Numbered from the stretch's first letter, positions 25,079 to 33,706 are shown. The stretch: 64,000 bases of DNA from CAYNRE01 sp964399535 (GCA_964399535.1 CAYNRE010000005.1:765395-829394); one strand, 5' to 3'. The notes: generated by a model not told the origin, from the sequence alone. A program made the numbers and translations.

Positions 25079-26212
25079 CTATCGCGATTCCGGCGGCCGC
25101 GGCGGGGGTTGCCAAACCTCTGGGCGTTGCTCGAGGTACTCGGCCAAACCCTCGGCCGCAATGCGGCAGCCGGTGGGCGAGGGGTGCAGCGTATCGCCCA
25201 CGGTGTAACGCAGGCGAGGGTTAAGCGTGCTCCCTTGCGACTCGGCATCCTGACGATACCTGGGGGCCAGTCGCATCACGGCTAGCCCCGCCTCACGGGC
25301 CCAGGGTTCCACGACCAGCGGCTCGCGCTGGCCAGGCACAGCCCAGATGTCCGAGATTTCGTCGTCGCCGAAACCCGGCCAAATCGCCACCAGCGCGCCG
25401 AATCGATGGTCTCGTGCCAGGTCGGCTAATCGCCCAAGCGCGCGACGCGTCGCCTGGTCGAACGCCGGGGTCCATTCCCGATAATGGGGATCGAACTCGG
25501 TCCGCAGGGCAAAGGCGTCGGTCCTCCAGGCCAGCAGGCGAAACACGCGTGAATGGAGCCAAAGCCAATCGATCGCGGCCGGCCGCTCGAGCATCTGCCG
25601 CGCCAGGCGGTTGAAGTCCTGATAGTCGTTTCCCAAGAAAACCAGAATCACCAAATCTGGCTGAAACGCCAGGCCGCGCGTCGCCAGCAGTTCCACTTCG
25701 GCCCGGGTGCTGTATCCGCCCACGCCGAAATTCAGGACCTCGATCGATTGACCGGGCCATTGCCGCTGAAGCTGGGCCGGAATGAGCTGGTCGATTTCGG
25801 CCACGCCGTGGCCGGCGACCACTGAGTCGCCGAGGACCAGAATTCGCCGCACCCCCGCTGGTTTGGCAAACTCTCGCTCGCGATCGCGCAGTCCGTGCGA
25901 GTTCGTGCTGGGAAACGAATTGTGTAAATCGGGGTGGTCCGAGCGGAAGTTGCGCCGCAGTTCAAACCCGAGCGCCGGGTTGTTCGAGAGGCAGTACGCG
26001 GTTCCCGGCCTGCGCAAATAAATGGGCTCGACGACCGGAACGCCCCCGCCCATCCGCGCCAGCAGTAGCTCGGCCAAGAGCCAGCCCACCAGCAACCCGG
26101 CAAGCGCGGTCAGAGCCAGCCGGCCACGCTTGGTGGGTTTGGCGCGCGGGGCCGGCTTAGCCAGAGCTGGAGATTCGCTCGCGGGTTTCGGTGCTGGGGC
26201 CAGACGGTCCAT
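25079..26212 (-). CDS. Membrane-anchored SGNH/GDSL hydrolase-like protein
   Basis: A 377-residue protein: Pro/Ala/Lys-rich cytoplasmic start, one transmembrane helix (about 31-52), then an SGNH hydrolase domain. Block I VLGDSVVAG gives nucleophile Ser130, NFGVGGYST is block II, FLGNDYQ block III with Asn195, and DTLHPSP gives Asp340 and His343. Start ATG at 26212 lies inside the upstream radical SAM gene (overlap of 56 bases), so both are probably one operon. Likely role: removal or transfer of acyl groups on a surface polymer; substrate unknown. Confidence 0.85.
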   Translation of the reverse strand: MDRLAPAPKPASESPALAKPAPRAKPTKRGRLALTALAGLLVGWLLAELLLARMGGGVPVVEPIYLRRPGTAYCLSNNPALGFELRRNFRSDHPDLHNSFPSTNSHGLRDREREFAKPAGVRRILVLGDSVVAGHGVAEIDQLIPAQLQRQWPGQSIEVLNFGVGGYSTRAEVELLATRGLAFQPDLVILVFLGNDYQDFNRLARQMLERPAAIDWLWLHSRVFRLLAWRTDAFALRTEFDPHYREWTPAFDQATRRALGRLADLARDHRFGALVAIWPGFGDDEISDIWAVPGQREPLVVEPWAREAGLAVMRLAPRYRQDAESQGSTLNPRLRYTVGDTLHPSPTGCRIAAEGLAEYLEQRPEVWQPPPRPPESR

Positions 26213-27908
26213 CGAGACTCGCCACCTGGGCCTGGTTTGGCGAAAGCAGCTGCGGAGCCGCGGCCGCGACACGAGCGTGAATTCGTAAATCTCGATGTTG
26301 ACGGGGGACGAGTGGTTTCGCAATGGCATCTGCGAAACCCCGCTGCTGGGCGCGCCCTCGCCGCAAGAGCACGGCCAAACGCTGCTCGGTCGCGGTTTCG
26401 GCTCGATTGCCCAGCACGTTGCGCAGGACCCGGGCAATTCGCCAGGGCCGGCGCATCAGGGCCAGGCCATAGAACGAGACCAGCCCAAAATTACGCCAGA
26501 ACTGTAGTTCGCGGGGAGTCAGGTTCCGGCAATAGCGCGACGAAGCAAAGGGGTTCAGAAACGCCATCAGCGAGCGGAAATACGCGTCGTCGAGCTGGGC
26601 AATAACGCCCTCTTGCCGCAGCTCGGCGAAGAGCGTGCTGCCCGGGTAAGGAGAAAAAAAGAAGATCGGCATATCCTCCACCCCGGCCAGGGCCAACCGC
26701 CAGATGAAGCGAATCGTTTGCCAAACGTCGCGGCGAGTCTCGTCGGGAAAGCCGATGATGGCCGTGCACTTGACGCGAATTCCCTGCGCCACGCTCTGAC
26801 GGATCGAAGCGATTAGTTTCTGCGGGTCGACCTGCTTCTTGATCCGCTCCAGGGTACGAAGCGAGCCGCTCTCGGGCGCATAGGTCAGATTTCGGCAGCC
26901 CGTGCGGTACAGGGCAGCGCTCACCTCCGAATCGATTACTTCGCTGCGCGTGCCCGAGGGCAACTGCCAGGTGAATCTCATGCCTCGCCGCTCGATCTCG
27001 GCGCAAAACTCGAGTATCCACCGGCGCCGCAGCACAAAGGTGAGATCGTAGAAGTCGACGTTTTCAATGCCGTAGTCGCGCTGCAGGTCGGCAATTTCGT
27101 CGAGCACGTCGCCCGGTTCGCGGGCCACCCAGAGGTTGCCGTACATGGTGGGGTTGGAGCAAAACGTGCACTTGTAGGGGCAGCCGCGCGTGCCCAGCAC
27201 CGGCAGGCTGCGCCCCCGGTACACGCCATGCCCGTTGCGGTTCGCCAGATACTGGCGCACCGGGAACAAGTCCCAGGCCGGGCGCGGCATCTGGTTCACC
27301 TCGCGAATCCGCCGGCGCGGCGCCGTTTGGCGGTAAGCGCCAGACGGGTCTAACAGGCCGATGCCGTCGACCGTCCGCGGATCGTCACCGCGCGCCAGGC
27401 AATCGACCAACGCCGCCATCGTCTCTTCGCCTTCGCCAAGCACGCAGTAGTCCAGCCCGGGGCAATCGCGCAGGCAGAACTCAGGCAGGGCCGTCAGGTG
27501 TTCGCCGCCAGCGACGATCGCCGCCTGGGGAAAGGCATCTCGCAACCGCTGAATCAATTGCCGTGTCCAAGGCCATTCGATCGAGAACATGCAGGAAACG
27601 CCGATCACCCGGGTCTGGGGATCGATTCGCTTGACGATCTCGTCCAGTGCCAGCCCTTGATAGCGATATCCGTCGTGAACCAGCACGTGGTCCAGACCCT
27701 CGGCCGCCGCATCGACGACTTGGACTTGGTGCCCTCGCTCGCGAACCGCCGCCGCCACGTAGGCCAGGCCAATCGGTGGAGCAAAGGGAGCTGCCCAGGC
27801 ATGAGCGGCCGAGATCACCGCCGGGCGGACAAAGCACACAAATTCTGCGCGGGTAATGTGCGACTCCGGCACACCGAGCACAGGTAGTGAAAGCTGCATT
27901 TTGCTCAT
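26157..27908 (-). CDS. B12-binding radical SAM protein (paralogue of the 28765 gene)
   Basis: A 583-residue cobalamin-binding radical SAM enzyme. The B12 domain contains PPIGLAYVAAAVRERGHQ and VIGVSCMFS with AGGEHLTALPE; the SAM barrel starts TRGCPYKCTFCSNP with cluster ligands Cys243, Cys247 and Cys250. A long helical C-terminal segment is followed by a Pro/Ser-rich end. It shares most motifs in the same order with the protein at 28765, so the two are divergent duplicates. Start at ATG 27908 (a second ATG three codons on is possible). Family members with this CSNP signature modify lipids and small molecules, but the substrate is not known. Confidence 0.9.
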   Translation of the reverse strand: MSKMQLSLPVLGVPESHITRAEFVCFVRPAVISAAHAWAAPFAPPIGLAYVAAAVRERGHQVQVVDAAAEGLDHVLVHDGYRYQGLALDEIVKRIDPQTRVIGVSCMFSIEWPWTRQLIQRLRDAFPQAAIVAGGEHLTALPEFCLRDCPGLDYCVLGEGEETMAALVDCLARGDDPRTVDGIGLLDPSGAYRQTAPRRRIREVNQMPRPAWDLFPVRQYLANRNGHGVYRGRSLPVLGTRGCPYKCTFCSNPTMYGNLWVAREPGDVLDEIADLQRDYGIENVDFYDLTFVLRRRWILEFCAEIERRGMRFTWQLPSGTRSEVIDSEVSAALYRTGCRNLTYAPESGSLRTLERIKKQVDPQKLIASIRQSVAQGIRVKCTAIIGFPDETRRDVWQTIRFIWRLALAGVEDMPIFFFSPYPGSTLFAELRQEGVIAQLDDAYFRSLMAFLNPFASSRYCRNLTPRELQFWRNFGLVSFYGLALMRRPWRIARVLRNVLGNRAETATEQRLAVLLRRGRAQQRGFADAIAKPLVPRQHRDLRIHARVAAAAPQLLSPNQAQVASLDGPSGPSTETRERISSSG

Positions 27909-28764
27909 CTTCCCCAAATGGATACCGTCGCCACCCCTGTCCGCCGGGTCAGAATTGCCATGCAGGCTAAATGTTAAATAGCTACTAAATTTTCCGCAAG
28001 CATACTTGCCACTTTTGGGTAGGCCGTTTTGGTCGTTCCAGGGGGTATCGGCAAGCGAGTTACCCGCTACGTATACCCCCCTCCAATAGGTGAACTCGGT
28101 CGCATGAAGCCCCCGCTGGCCTCGAGTCTCGAGGTGCCCGGGCGGTCGCTCGAGCCTTACCACGAGGTGGAGGGCAATCGATGGGCAATTCAGCACCGAT
28201 TCACTGCGGAATAGCCGTCCGGACCGCCGGACGATGAGCGTGGCTGGAGGAACCGGCGCGGTTCCCCGGACCACCGGGGGGGGCGAAGACCAGGGGCGGG
28301 TCCAGCCGCTCCTGGAGGCGGGTACCAACAAATAACGGGGCGCCATCTGCGTCTGGCCGGCTGCCTGGCTGCCGCCCGCCAAGCAGGCTGTGGTGCGCCC
28401 TGATTGCACCCTGTCGGGAAGGAAACGGGTCAGCCACCCTTCGCTTAGCAGAACGGCCAAACTGCGCGCAGGCGGACCCGCTGGCCCACGGTTAAGCGCG
28501 AAATAGGGTCGCGGACGCTTGCCCCGGGCTGCGTGGCTCGCAGGACTGTCAACACCGAGTCGAGTTGCCGACCGTTCACTTGAGGTAGCCGAGCGAATTG
28601 GTAGCGGACCTCGCCCTGGCTACTTAAACTGAGAAGGCGTGCGGCTCAGCTCACCTGACCGACCGGTTTGGCAGCCGCTCGCCTGCCCAGCGTGCGGTCA
28701 GTTGGCCATTGCGGTCCACGCCGCAAGCCATGTTAGGCGGCGGGGCCCGAAGGGGGTTTCCTAC
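27909..28764. other. Large divergent intergenic region
   Basis: About 855 bases between the two radical SAM paralogues with no convincing gene. On the minus strand, 27970-28005 is AT-rich, with TTGCGG and TAACAT 17 bases apart as a possible promoter of the 26157 gene. I looked for a cobalamin riboswitch box, given the B12 domains, and saw none. Confidence 0.5.
28041..28080. repeat. Inverted repeat with nested stem
   Basis: GGGGGTAT (28041-28048) and ATACCCCC (28073-28080) are exact complements around a 24-base centre that contains a second small inverted pair (AGCG...CGCT). It could be an operator or a leader-RNA structure in the space between the two radical SAM genes. Confidence 0.4.
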
Positions 28765-30363
28765 GTGTCGATCAGCGCACCCAGCTTGAACATCTCGGGT
28801 GCCCACCCGGACGGTCGCGAGCGCCACGTGGTGTTGATTCGGCCGGCCATGGTTTCCTCGTCGGGCACCTGGAGTTCGCCGATTACACCTCCCCTGGGTC
28901 TGGCCTACCTGGCCGCGGTGCTGGAAGAGCACGGCGTACGGGTCACGGCCATCGACGGCATCGCGGCCCAGATCGATCAGTTCATCGAAGAAGACGGCTA
29001 CGTTTACCAGGGGCTGACGATCGAGCAAACGGTCGCCGCGATTCCGGACGATGCCGGGGTCATCGGCATTTCGTGCATGTTTTCCCAGGATTGGCCCTGG
29101 GCCAAACAGCTCATTCACGCCATTCGCGTGCGGTTCCCGCAAGCGCTGCTGGTCGCCGGGGGCGAGCACATTACGGCCCTGCCCGAGTACGCGCTGAGCG
29201 ACTGCCGAGACTTAGACGTTTGCGTGTTGGGCGAAGGGGAGAAAACTCTCTGCGAGTTGGTTTCGCGGGCCGGAGAGCCCGAGACTTGGACTCAGATTAC
29301 CGGCTTGGCCCTGCGGGCGAGCCGCGGCGTACAGAGGACCGCGCCCCGGGCGCGGATCCGGCAGGTGGACGAGCTGCCGCTGCCCGCCTGGCATCTGTTT
29401 CCCATGGAACAGTATCTCAGCAGCCGCAATGCTCACGGCGTTTATCGAGGGCGCACGATCGGGGTGCTGGCCACGCGCGGTTGCCCGTACAAATGCACTT
29501 TCTGCTCGAACCCGGTGATGTACGGCAATTTATGGATGCCCCGTTCGCCGGAACTGGTGCTCGATGAAATTCAAGACGCGATCCGCCGCTTTGGGGTGGA
29601 GAACGTCGATTTCTACGACCTCACCTTCATCCTGCGGCGTAGTTGGATTCTGGATTTTTGCCGCCTGATCGAAGAACGGGGGCTGAAGTTTTCCTGGCAG
29701 CTTCCGACCGGCACCCGAAGCGAGGTGATCGATTCGCAGGTCAGTGCCGCCTTGTACCGCACCGGCTGCACGAACATTACCTATGCGCCCGAGAGCGGGT
29801 CCGACGATACGCTCAAGCGCATCCGCAAACAGGTGGACCTGGCCAAGGTAACCGCTTCGATCCGGGCCGCGCTGGCCGAGGGAATCCATGTCAAAATCAA
29901 CATGATCATCGGGTTCCCCCACGAGACACGCCGCCACATCCTGCAAACCATTTGGTTTTGCTGGAAGATGGCGGTGGTGGGCGTGCACGACGCGGGCGTG
30001 TTTCTGTTCTCACCCTATCCGGGCAGCGCCCTATTCGAGGAATTGCAGCAGCAGGGGAAGATTCCCCGCCAGCTCGACGAACAGTACTTCCGCTCCCTCG
30101 TGGCGTTCATGGATCCCTTTGCGCCGAGCGACTACTGCCGGCACGTCGGCGGTCGCGAGCTGGCCTGGTGGCGGTTGTTCGGCATGGCCTCGTTCTTCGC
30201 GGTCTCTTATCTGGTCCGCCCCTGGCGATTCGTGCAGCTCGTGAAAAACTTGATCCGCAACGAGAGCGACACGGTGCTCGAGCAGCGGCTGGGGGCCATT
30301 TTGCGCCGGCCCAAAGCCCGCCTGCAGCCCGCCGTCGGCGGAACGGCCCCGGCGACCCAGTAG
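28765..30363 (+). CDS. B12-binding radical SAM protein (paralogue of the 26157 gene)
   Basis: A 532-residue cobalamin-binding radical SAM enzyme. The B12-binding half has PPLGLAYLAAVLEEHGV, VIGISCMFSQDWPW and AGGEHITALPEYA; the radical SAM cluster motif is ATRGCPYKCTFCSNP with Cys240, Cys244 and Cys247. The C-terminal 170 residues are helical with a hydrophobic patch near FGMASFFAVSYLV that may touch a membrane. The GTG at 28765 has GGGGG about eight bases upstream; the frame opens earlier at 28639. It is a divergent duplicate of the 26157 gene, with the two facing away from a shared 855-base regulatory space. Confidence 0.9.
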   Translation: MSISAPSLNISGAHPDGRERHVVLIRPAMVSSSGTWSSPITPPLGLAYLAAVLEEHGVRVTAIDGIAAQIDQFIEEDGYVYQGLTIEQTVAAIPDDAGVIGISCMFSQDWPWAKQLIHAIRVRFPQALLVAGGEHITALPEYALSDCRDLDVCVLGEGEKTLCELVSRAGEPETWTQITGLALRASRGVQRTAPRARIRQVDELPLPAWHLFPMEQYLSSRNAHGVYRGRTIGVLATRGCPYKCTFCSNPVMYGNLWMPRSPELVLDEIQDAIRRFGVENVDFYDLTFILRRSWILDFCRLIEERGLKFSWQLPTGTRSEVIDSQVSAALYRTGCTNITYAPESGSDDTLKRIRKQVDLAKVTASIRAALAEGIHVKINMIIGFPHETRRHILQTIWFCWKMAVVGVHDAGVFLFSPYPGSALFEELQQQGKIPRQLDEQYFRSLVAFMDPFAPSDYCRHVGGRELAWWRLFGMASFFAVSYLVRPWRFVQLVKNLIRNESDTVLEQRLGAILRRPKARLQPAVGGTAPATQ

Positions 30364-30466
30364 CCAAGGGGGGTGCGGGCTTTACCCGAAGCACCCAGTT
30401 TGAATTGACCTGGCCTTGGGCTGGGAAATAGCATCCCGACGGAAAAATTCCGGCCGGGAGCTTGTC

Positions 30467-31273
30467 GTGAGACCGTTGCCACACGAACCGGGCGAGGAGC
30501 AGACTCCACCCCGCCGTACCGAGGCGGGCGCGGGGCGGTGGGCGCGCGCACTGGCCCGCCATTGGCTGGGAGCAACCGGCCTGGCCCTGCTGGTGCTTCT
30601 AATGCTCGCTCTGGGGGCCATTCGCCACGCGCCAAGCTTCTACCTCCGCGAGTCGACCGGCAGCGCCGAACAAATCGAGCTGGCCAGCGCGGCGTTTCTC
30701 GAGCGGGCGGCCGCGCTGACGGGGGTTGATCAGCACTGCGGGCTGTGGCGCACTCGATTCAGCGAGGCCGAGCTCAACGGTTGGCTCGCTGGCGATTTCG
30801 AGCGCAATCTGTCCAGCGCTCTGCCGCCAGGATTTCACGAGCCACGGATCGACCTGGAGCCCGACGGGGCCCGCCTGGCCTGTCGCTGGGGCCAGGGATG
30901 GCTCTCGACGGTCTGCTCCGTGCACTTCGCCGCCGAGTTGACCTCGGCCAATGTACTGGCGGTACGGCTTTACGGAGCCCGCGCGGGCGCCGTGCCAATA
31001 CCGCTGGGGGGAATTTTGCACGCGATTTCGCAGGCCGCCCAATCCGGTGGCTGGCAACTACGGTGGCAGCAGCACCGCGGAGATCCGGTGGCCGTGCTCA
31101 CGATTCCGGGCGAGCGGCGGAGCCGCCGCTCGGTCTGGGTCCAGCGGTTGGCCATTGGCGACAACGAGCTGGAACTGGCCGGTCAGACGGAAGAACTGCG
31201 CCCGCCTCAGACGGAATCGGACTCGCCCCAACTGGCCGAGGAATCGGCAGACCACTCGCCAATCCAGCGGTGA
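30467..31273 (+). CDS. Membrane-anchored protein of unknown function
   Basis: A 268-residue protein with a basic N-terminus and one transmembrane helix (about 35-52, GATGLALLVLLMLALGAI), the rest being exposed. The exposed part starts with FYLRESTGSAEQIE and has beta-rich stretches (LACRWGQGWL, VLTIPGE), somewhat like lipid-binding SRPBCC/YpmS-type domains, but I cannot assign a family. The GTG at 30467 has GGGAG eight bases before it. It may be cotranscribed with the radical SAM gene 104 bases upstream. Its 3' end overlaps the convergent 31207 gene by 67 bases. Confidence 0.75.
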   Translation: MRPLPHEPGEEQTPPRRTEAGAGRWARALARHWLGATGLALLVLLMLALGAIRHAPSFYLRESTGSAEQIELASAAFLERAAALTGVDQHCGLWRTRFSEAELNGWLAGDFERNLSSALPPGFHEPRIDLEPDGARLACRWGQGWLSTVCSVHFAAELTSANVLAVRLYGARAGAVPIPLGGILHAISQAAQSGGWQLRWQQHRGDPVAVLTIPGERRSRRSVWVQRLAIGDNELELAGQTEELRPPQTESDSPQLAEESADHSPIQR

Positions 31274-31617
31274 GGCAGGGCCGGGTCGGGCCGGCGCAGC
31301 GTGAGCACCCCGCGCAGGCGCGCCCCTTGCAGCGCCAGAACCCGCCTCTCCTGCTGCCAGGAAAGGGGCGTGTAGCGGCCCTGATCCCAGCGACGCACCT
31401 GGCCGCGGCCGCCGTTGATAGGGCCCTCGTAATCGAGGTACTCGCGGCGATGGTCCGGCAGGGCTTCGACCTCCAGGGGGGGCCCAGGCAGGGGCGCGAC
31501 TGGCCAAGCCCAAGCCAACAAAGGACCGGCCTCGTCCTGCTCGACGAGTAGGTCCCAGTGCCGTGGTCGAGGGCCGTTCGGGCCGGGCCGATGTTCGAGC
31601 ACCACGTAGCGCGACAT
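31207..31617 (-). CDS. LigD 3'-phosphoesterase-domain-like protein
   Basis: A 136-residue free-standing protein resembling the phosphoesterase (PE) module of DNA ligase D: YVVLEHRPG at the start, RPRHWDLLVE with the active-site His, then LDYEGPINGG and the closing HRWIGEWSA. In LigD this module trims 3' phosphates and ribonucleotides; here it is not fused to ligase or polymerase, as in many archaea and planctomycetes. A catalytic role in 3'-end repair is inferred. Overlaps the convergent gene at 30467-31273. Confidence 0.8.
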   Translation of the reverse strand: MSRYVVLEHRPGPNGPRPRHWDLLVEQDEAGPLLAWAWPVAPLPGPPLEVEALPDHRREYLDYEGPINGGRGQVRRWDQGRYTPLSWQQERRVLALQGARLRGVLTLRRPDPALPHRWIGEWSADSSASWGESDSV

Positions 31618-31663
31618 GGGCGGTCGACCGCGGGATCAAGAAGGGGGTGGGCGACTCGTGGCC

Positions 31664-31702
31664 AAAAAAAAAGGTCGGCCCTTCCCGAGGGAAGGGCCGA
31701 CC
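31664..31702 (-). terminator. Rho-independent terminator of the Cys-His repeat gene
   Basis: A perfect 14-bp stem (GGTCGGCCCTTCCC at 31673-31686 and its complement at 31689-31702) lies beyond the stop codon at 31780. On the minus strand the stem is followed by nine T residues (complement of 31664-31672), so it ends the transcript of the 31780-32238 gene. Confidence 0.9.
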
Positions 31703-31779
31703 CAGTTTAGCCGTTTCCTCTTAGCCGAGCCTCAGGGTTGGCTCGACGTGCGAGGGGCCGAGGCGAGTTCGATTCGCCA

Positions 31780-32238
31780 CTAGTTGCGGAAAGCGACGGC
31801 GCTGTAGCCGAAGCCGTTGTTCAGGCTGGCAGCGGGAGCCGGTTCCTCAGCGGGAGCCGGAGCGTCACCCTCGGCCGGAGCCGGGGCGTCCTCGCCACCG
31901 CAATCGCCACCGCAGCTACCGCTGCAGGGGCAAACGCTGTGGCAGCCGTGGCAACGACCATGGCAACGACCGTGGCAACGGCCGTGGCAACGACGACCAT
32001 GGCAACGACGGCCATGGCAACGACCGTGGCACCGACGACCATGGCAGCGACCACTGCAGCTGCAGTCGTCGCCACTGCACGAGCAATCATCACCGCTGCA
32101 ACCATCGCAGGCGCCACTGCAATCGCAGGCACCGCGGCAGCCGTGACCGGCCTGAGCCTTCTTAGTCTCACCGCCCAACAGGGCGATTCCAACGATCGCG
32201 AAGAAAATCGCGACACCCAACACCAACGTACGATTCAT
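31780..32238 (-). CDS. Secreted Cys/His-rich repeat protein
   Basis: A 152-residue protein with a signal peptide (MNRTLVLGVAIFFAIVGIAL, cut near AQA-GHGC at 30). The mature part has 22 Cys: CDCSG-type repeats (38-63), then eight CHG units separated by one or two Arg (65-100), then SVCPCSGSCGGDCGG, and an acidic Ala/Pro tail (APAPAE). Such regular Cys/His density points to metal binding (Zn, Cu) or a covalently crosslinked surface layer. GGGAGGA lies seven bases before the ATG at 32238. The gene is alone, has its own promoter and terminator, and resembles no family that I can name. Confidence 0.85.
   Translation of the reverse strand: MNRTLVLGVAIFFAIVGIALLGGETKKAQAGHGCRGACDCSGACDGCSGDDCSCSGDDCSCSGRCHGRRCHGRCHGRRCHGRRCHGRCHGRCHGRCHGCHSVCPCSGSCGGDCGGEDAPAPAEGDAPAPAEEPAPAASLNNGFGYSAVAFRN
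31939..32046. repeat. Tandem 12-15-base repeats coding for CHGR units
   Basis: Imperfect tandem copies (core ATGGCAACGACC, variants CGTGGCAACG) encode the Cys-His-Gly-Arg units of the surrounding gene. Unit length alternates by one codon (CHGR, CHGRR), so length change by slippage or unequal recombination is likely. Confidence 0.85.
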
Positions 32239-32452
32239 CCTCGAATCCTCCCAACTTGCAGGTACCGTAGCGTAAGGAGTTCCCAGAACCTGAGACGCCG
32301 CCAGTCCAAACCCGTCCACCCCCCGCCGACGGCGCCAAGAGGTAACGTCTCCGTGGTTCACCCATGCGGCTGCACGACGCGACCCCAAAGGTTCCCTGTG
32401 TTAGCCTTTGCGGGTTACGTAGCTTGCAGGTACTACACAGGCTAGGTCGCTT

Positions 32453-32486
32453 AAATTAGCACGGTGGGGATGCTTGTCAAGCATCC
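32453..32486 (-). promoter_or_regulatory. Promoter with palindrome over the -35 box
   Basis: On the minus strand, TTGACA (32475-32480) and TAATTT (32453-32458) are 16 bases apart, a near-consensus sigma70 promoter pointing at the Cys-His repeat gene. The -35 box is the centre of a 19-base perfect palindrome, GGATGCTTGTCAAGCATCC (32468-32486), a good candidate operator. The leader to the start codon would be about 210 bases and holds CTTGCAGGTAC twice (32255-32265, 32423-32433). Confidence 0.6.
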
Positions 32487-32783
32487 GAGCCGATAGAATA
32501 CAGCCCTTGGGTAGTTTGGCTAACCACGGGCGATTCGCTCGGCTCCAGGTGGGTCTGGAAGGCTGGCTGGAAAAATCTAGACCACGATTGCGCGCAAGGT
32601 CGCGACGCGGATCGAAATTTTTCCCCTGACACCCCCGACCCGCGACCCAACAACCGGCGCAACGTGCACACTCCAATGCACTTGACGCCAGCGACTTTGC
32701 CTGCCGCGAAAAGCGCAGGCGTGGTAGCGATCGTGACACCCTCGGTCGATCGCCGGAGATGGCCGCTCAGAGACCGGCGAGAA

Positions 32784-33401
32784 CTACCGGGTGCGGGTCG
32801 GCGAGGCGGCCGGCTGCTGCGCTTGCAGCGGAGGGGTCTCCTCCACCGGGCTGCCCACCGGCTGGCCGGCACGACGCATCATTTCCTGCTCAGCCAAGCG
32901 CTGCTTGCGGAGCATATCGTCGGGGTCTTCGAAGTTCAGAAATAGCGGCGGCTGATCCTCGAACAGCTTGGTCCCCATGCCCGCGATGCGCCAACCTTCG
33001 GGCTCTTGCCGCAGAATCCACACGATCTGATCGGTGTGAGGTTGGCCGTTTTCGTCCAGATCGGTCCAACTGCTGGCCACGTGCGCAGCGTCGGCGGCCA
33101 CCTGTTCGGCTTCACCAACCTGAAAGCTCGCGGTGTCGCTGCCCGGGGGGGCTACCACCAGTTCACGCTCCGCGGTTTTCTGGCGGGCGGTGGGGGTCAA
33201 AAACAGCGCCACCGTTTTGTCATCGCCCACCCGGACCGCCTCTAGAAACTTGGCGACCGCCTGGCTCGGTTTCAACCCGTCGGGTTTAGTCGCGGCAGCG
33301 GCCTGCGTGGCTGTTGCTTGAGGGGCGGGCGATTCCGAGCTGCCGCAGCCGGCGACCCCAAGCAATCCCGCGACCAACGCTAGCCGATAGCATCCGTGCA
33401 T
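32784..33401 (-). CDS. Lipoprotein of unknown function
   Basis: A 205-residue protein with a signal peptide and lipobox LLGVAGC (Cys19), then an Ala/Thr-rich linker and a small alpha/beta domain (about 45-155: PSQAVAKFLEAVRVGDDKTV ... VWILRQEPEGWRIAGM), similar in build to the NTF2-like/DUF4878 fold of small exported proteins. The C-terminal 45 residues are Gln/Pro-rich. It would sit in the outer or inner membrane. Fold assignment is tentative; function unknown. Confidence 0.8.
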   Translation of the reverse strand: MHGCYRLALVAGLLGVAGCGSSESPAPQATATQAAAATKPDGLKPSQAVAKFLEAVRVGDDKTVALFLTPTARQKTAERELVVAPPGSDTASFQVGEAEQVAADAAHVASSWTDLDENGQPHTDQIVWILRQEPEGWRIAGMGTKLFEDQPPLFLNFEDPDDMLRKQRLAEQEMMRRAGQPVGSPVEETPPLQAQQPAASPTRTR

Positions 33402-33587
33402 GGCGGCGAATCTCCTCCGATCCTGGGCTCAATCATCCGTTGCGCCGGCCGGCAGACCGGTTCCTCCCGGCGGGCTCGTGCGCCACCGAGCGGGCCACAC
33501 GAGGGGCGGGAGTGTGGCAAGATCGGGCCCTGGCGTCAAGAGAACCTCGGTCTTCGAGCCGGGCCATCGTGCCACCCGAAGGGCGAC

Positions 33588-33626
33588 TTGGACCACGGCC
33601 AGACAAGTTCGCTATACTCGCTTGTC
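33588..33626 (+). promoter_or_regulatory. Candidate bshB1 promoter with flanking inverted repeat
   Basis: TATACT (33613-33618) is a good -10 box; TTGGAC lies 19 bases before it, a slightly long gap. GACAAG (33602-33607) and CTTGTC (33621-33626) form an inverted repeat centred on the -10 box, where a bound repressor would block transcription. The deacetylase gene starts about 85 bases downstream. Confidence 0.45.
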
Positions 33627-33706
33627 AACCCAATTTGGCTCGATACCGCTCGATCGGAAGTGCCGGCCTGGCGGTTTAGTGGTTTCCCGCGAAGGAGCTA
33701 GGGGCA

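Noticed and set aside
27909..28764. Possible cobalamin riboswitch upstream of B12-dependent radical SAM genes
   Set aside because: No B12-box consensus or matching stem pattern could be seen.
31939..32046. Tandem repeats resembling a CRISPR array
   Set aside because: Units are 12-15 bases, contiguous without spacers, and code for CHGR peptides.
31820..32216. Frames on both strands over the Cys-His repeat (Gln/Pro/Trp-rich and Ala/Val/Thr-rich)
   Set aside because: Repeat DNA gives open frames in several phases; only the minus frame with signal peptide, ribosome site, promoter and terminator is credible.
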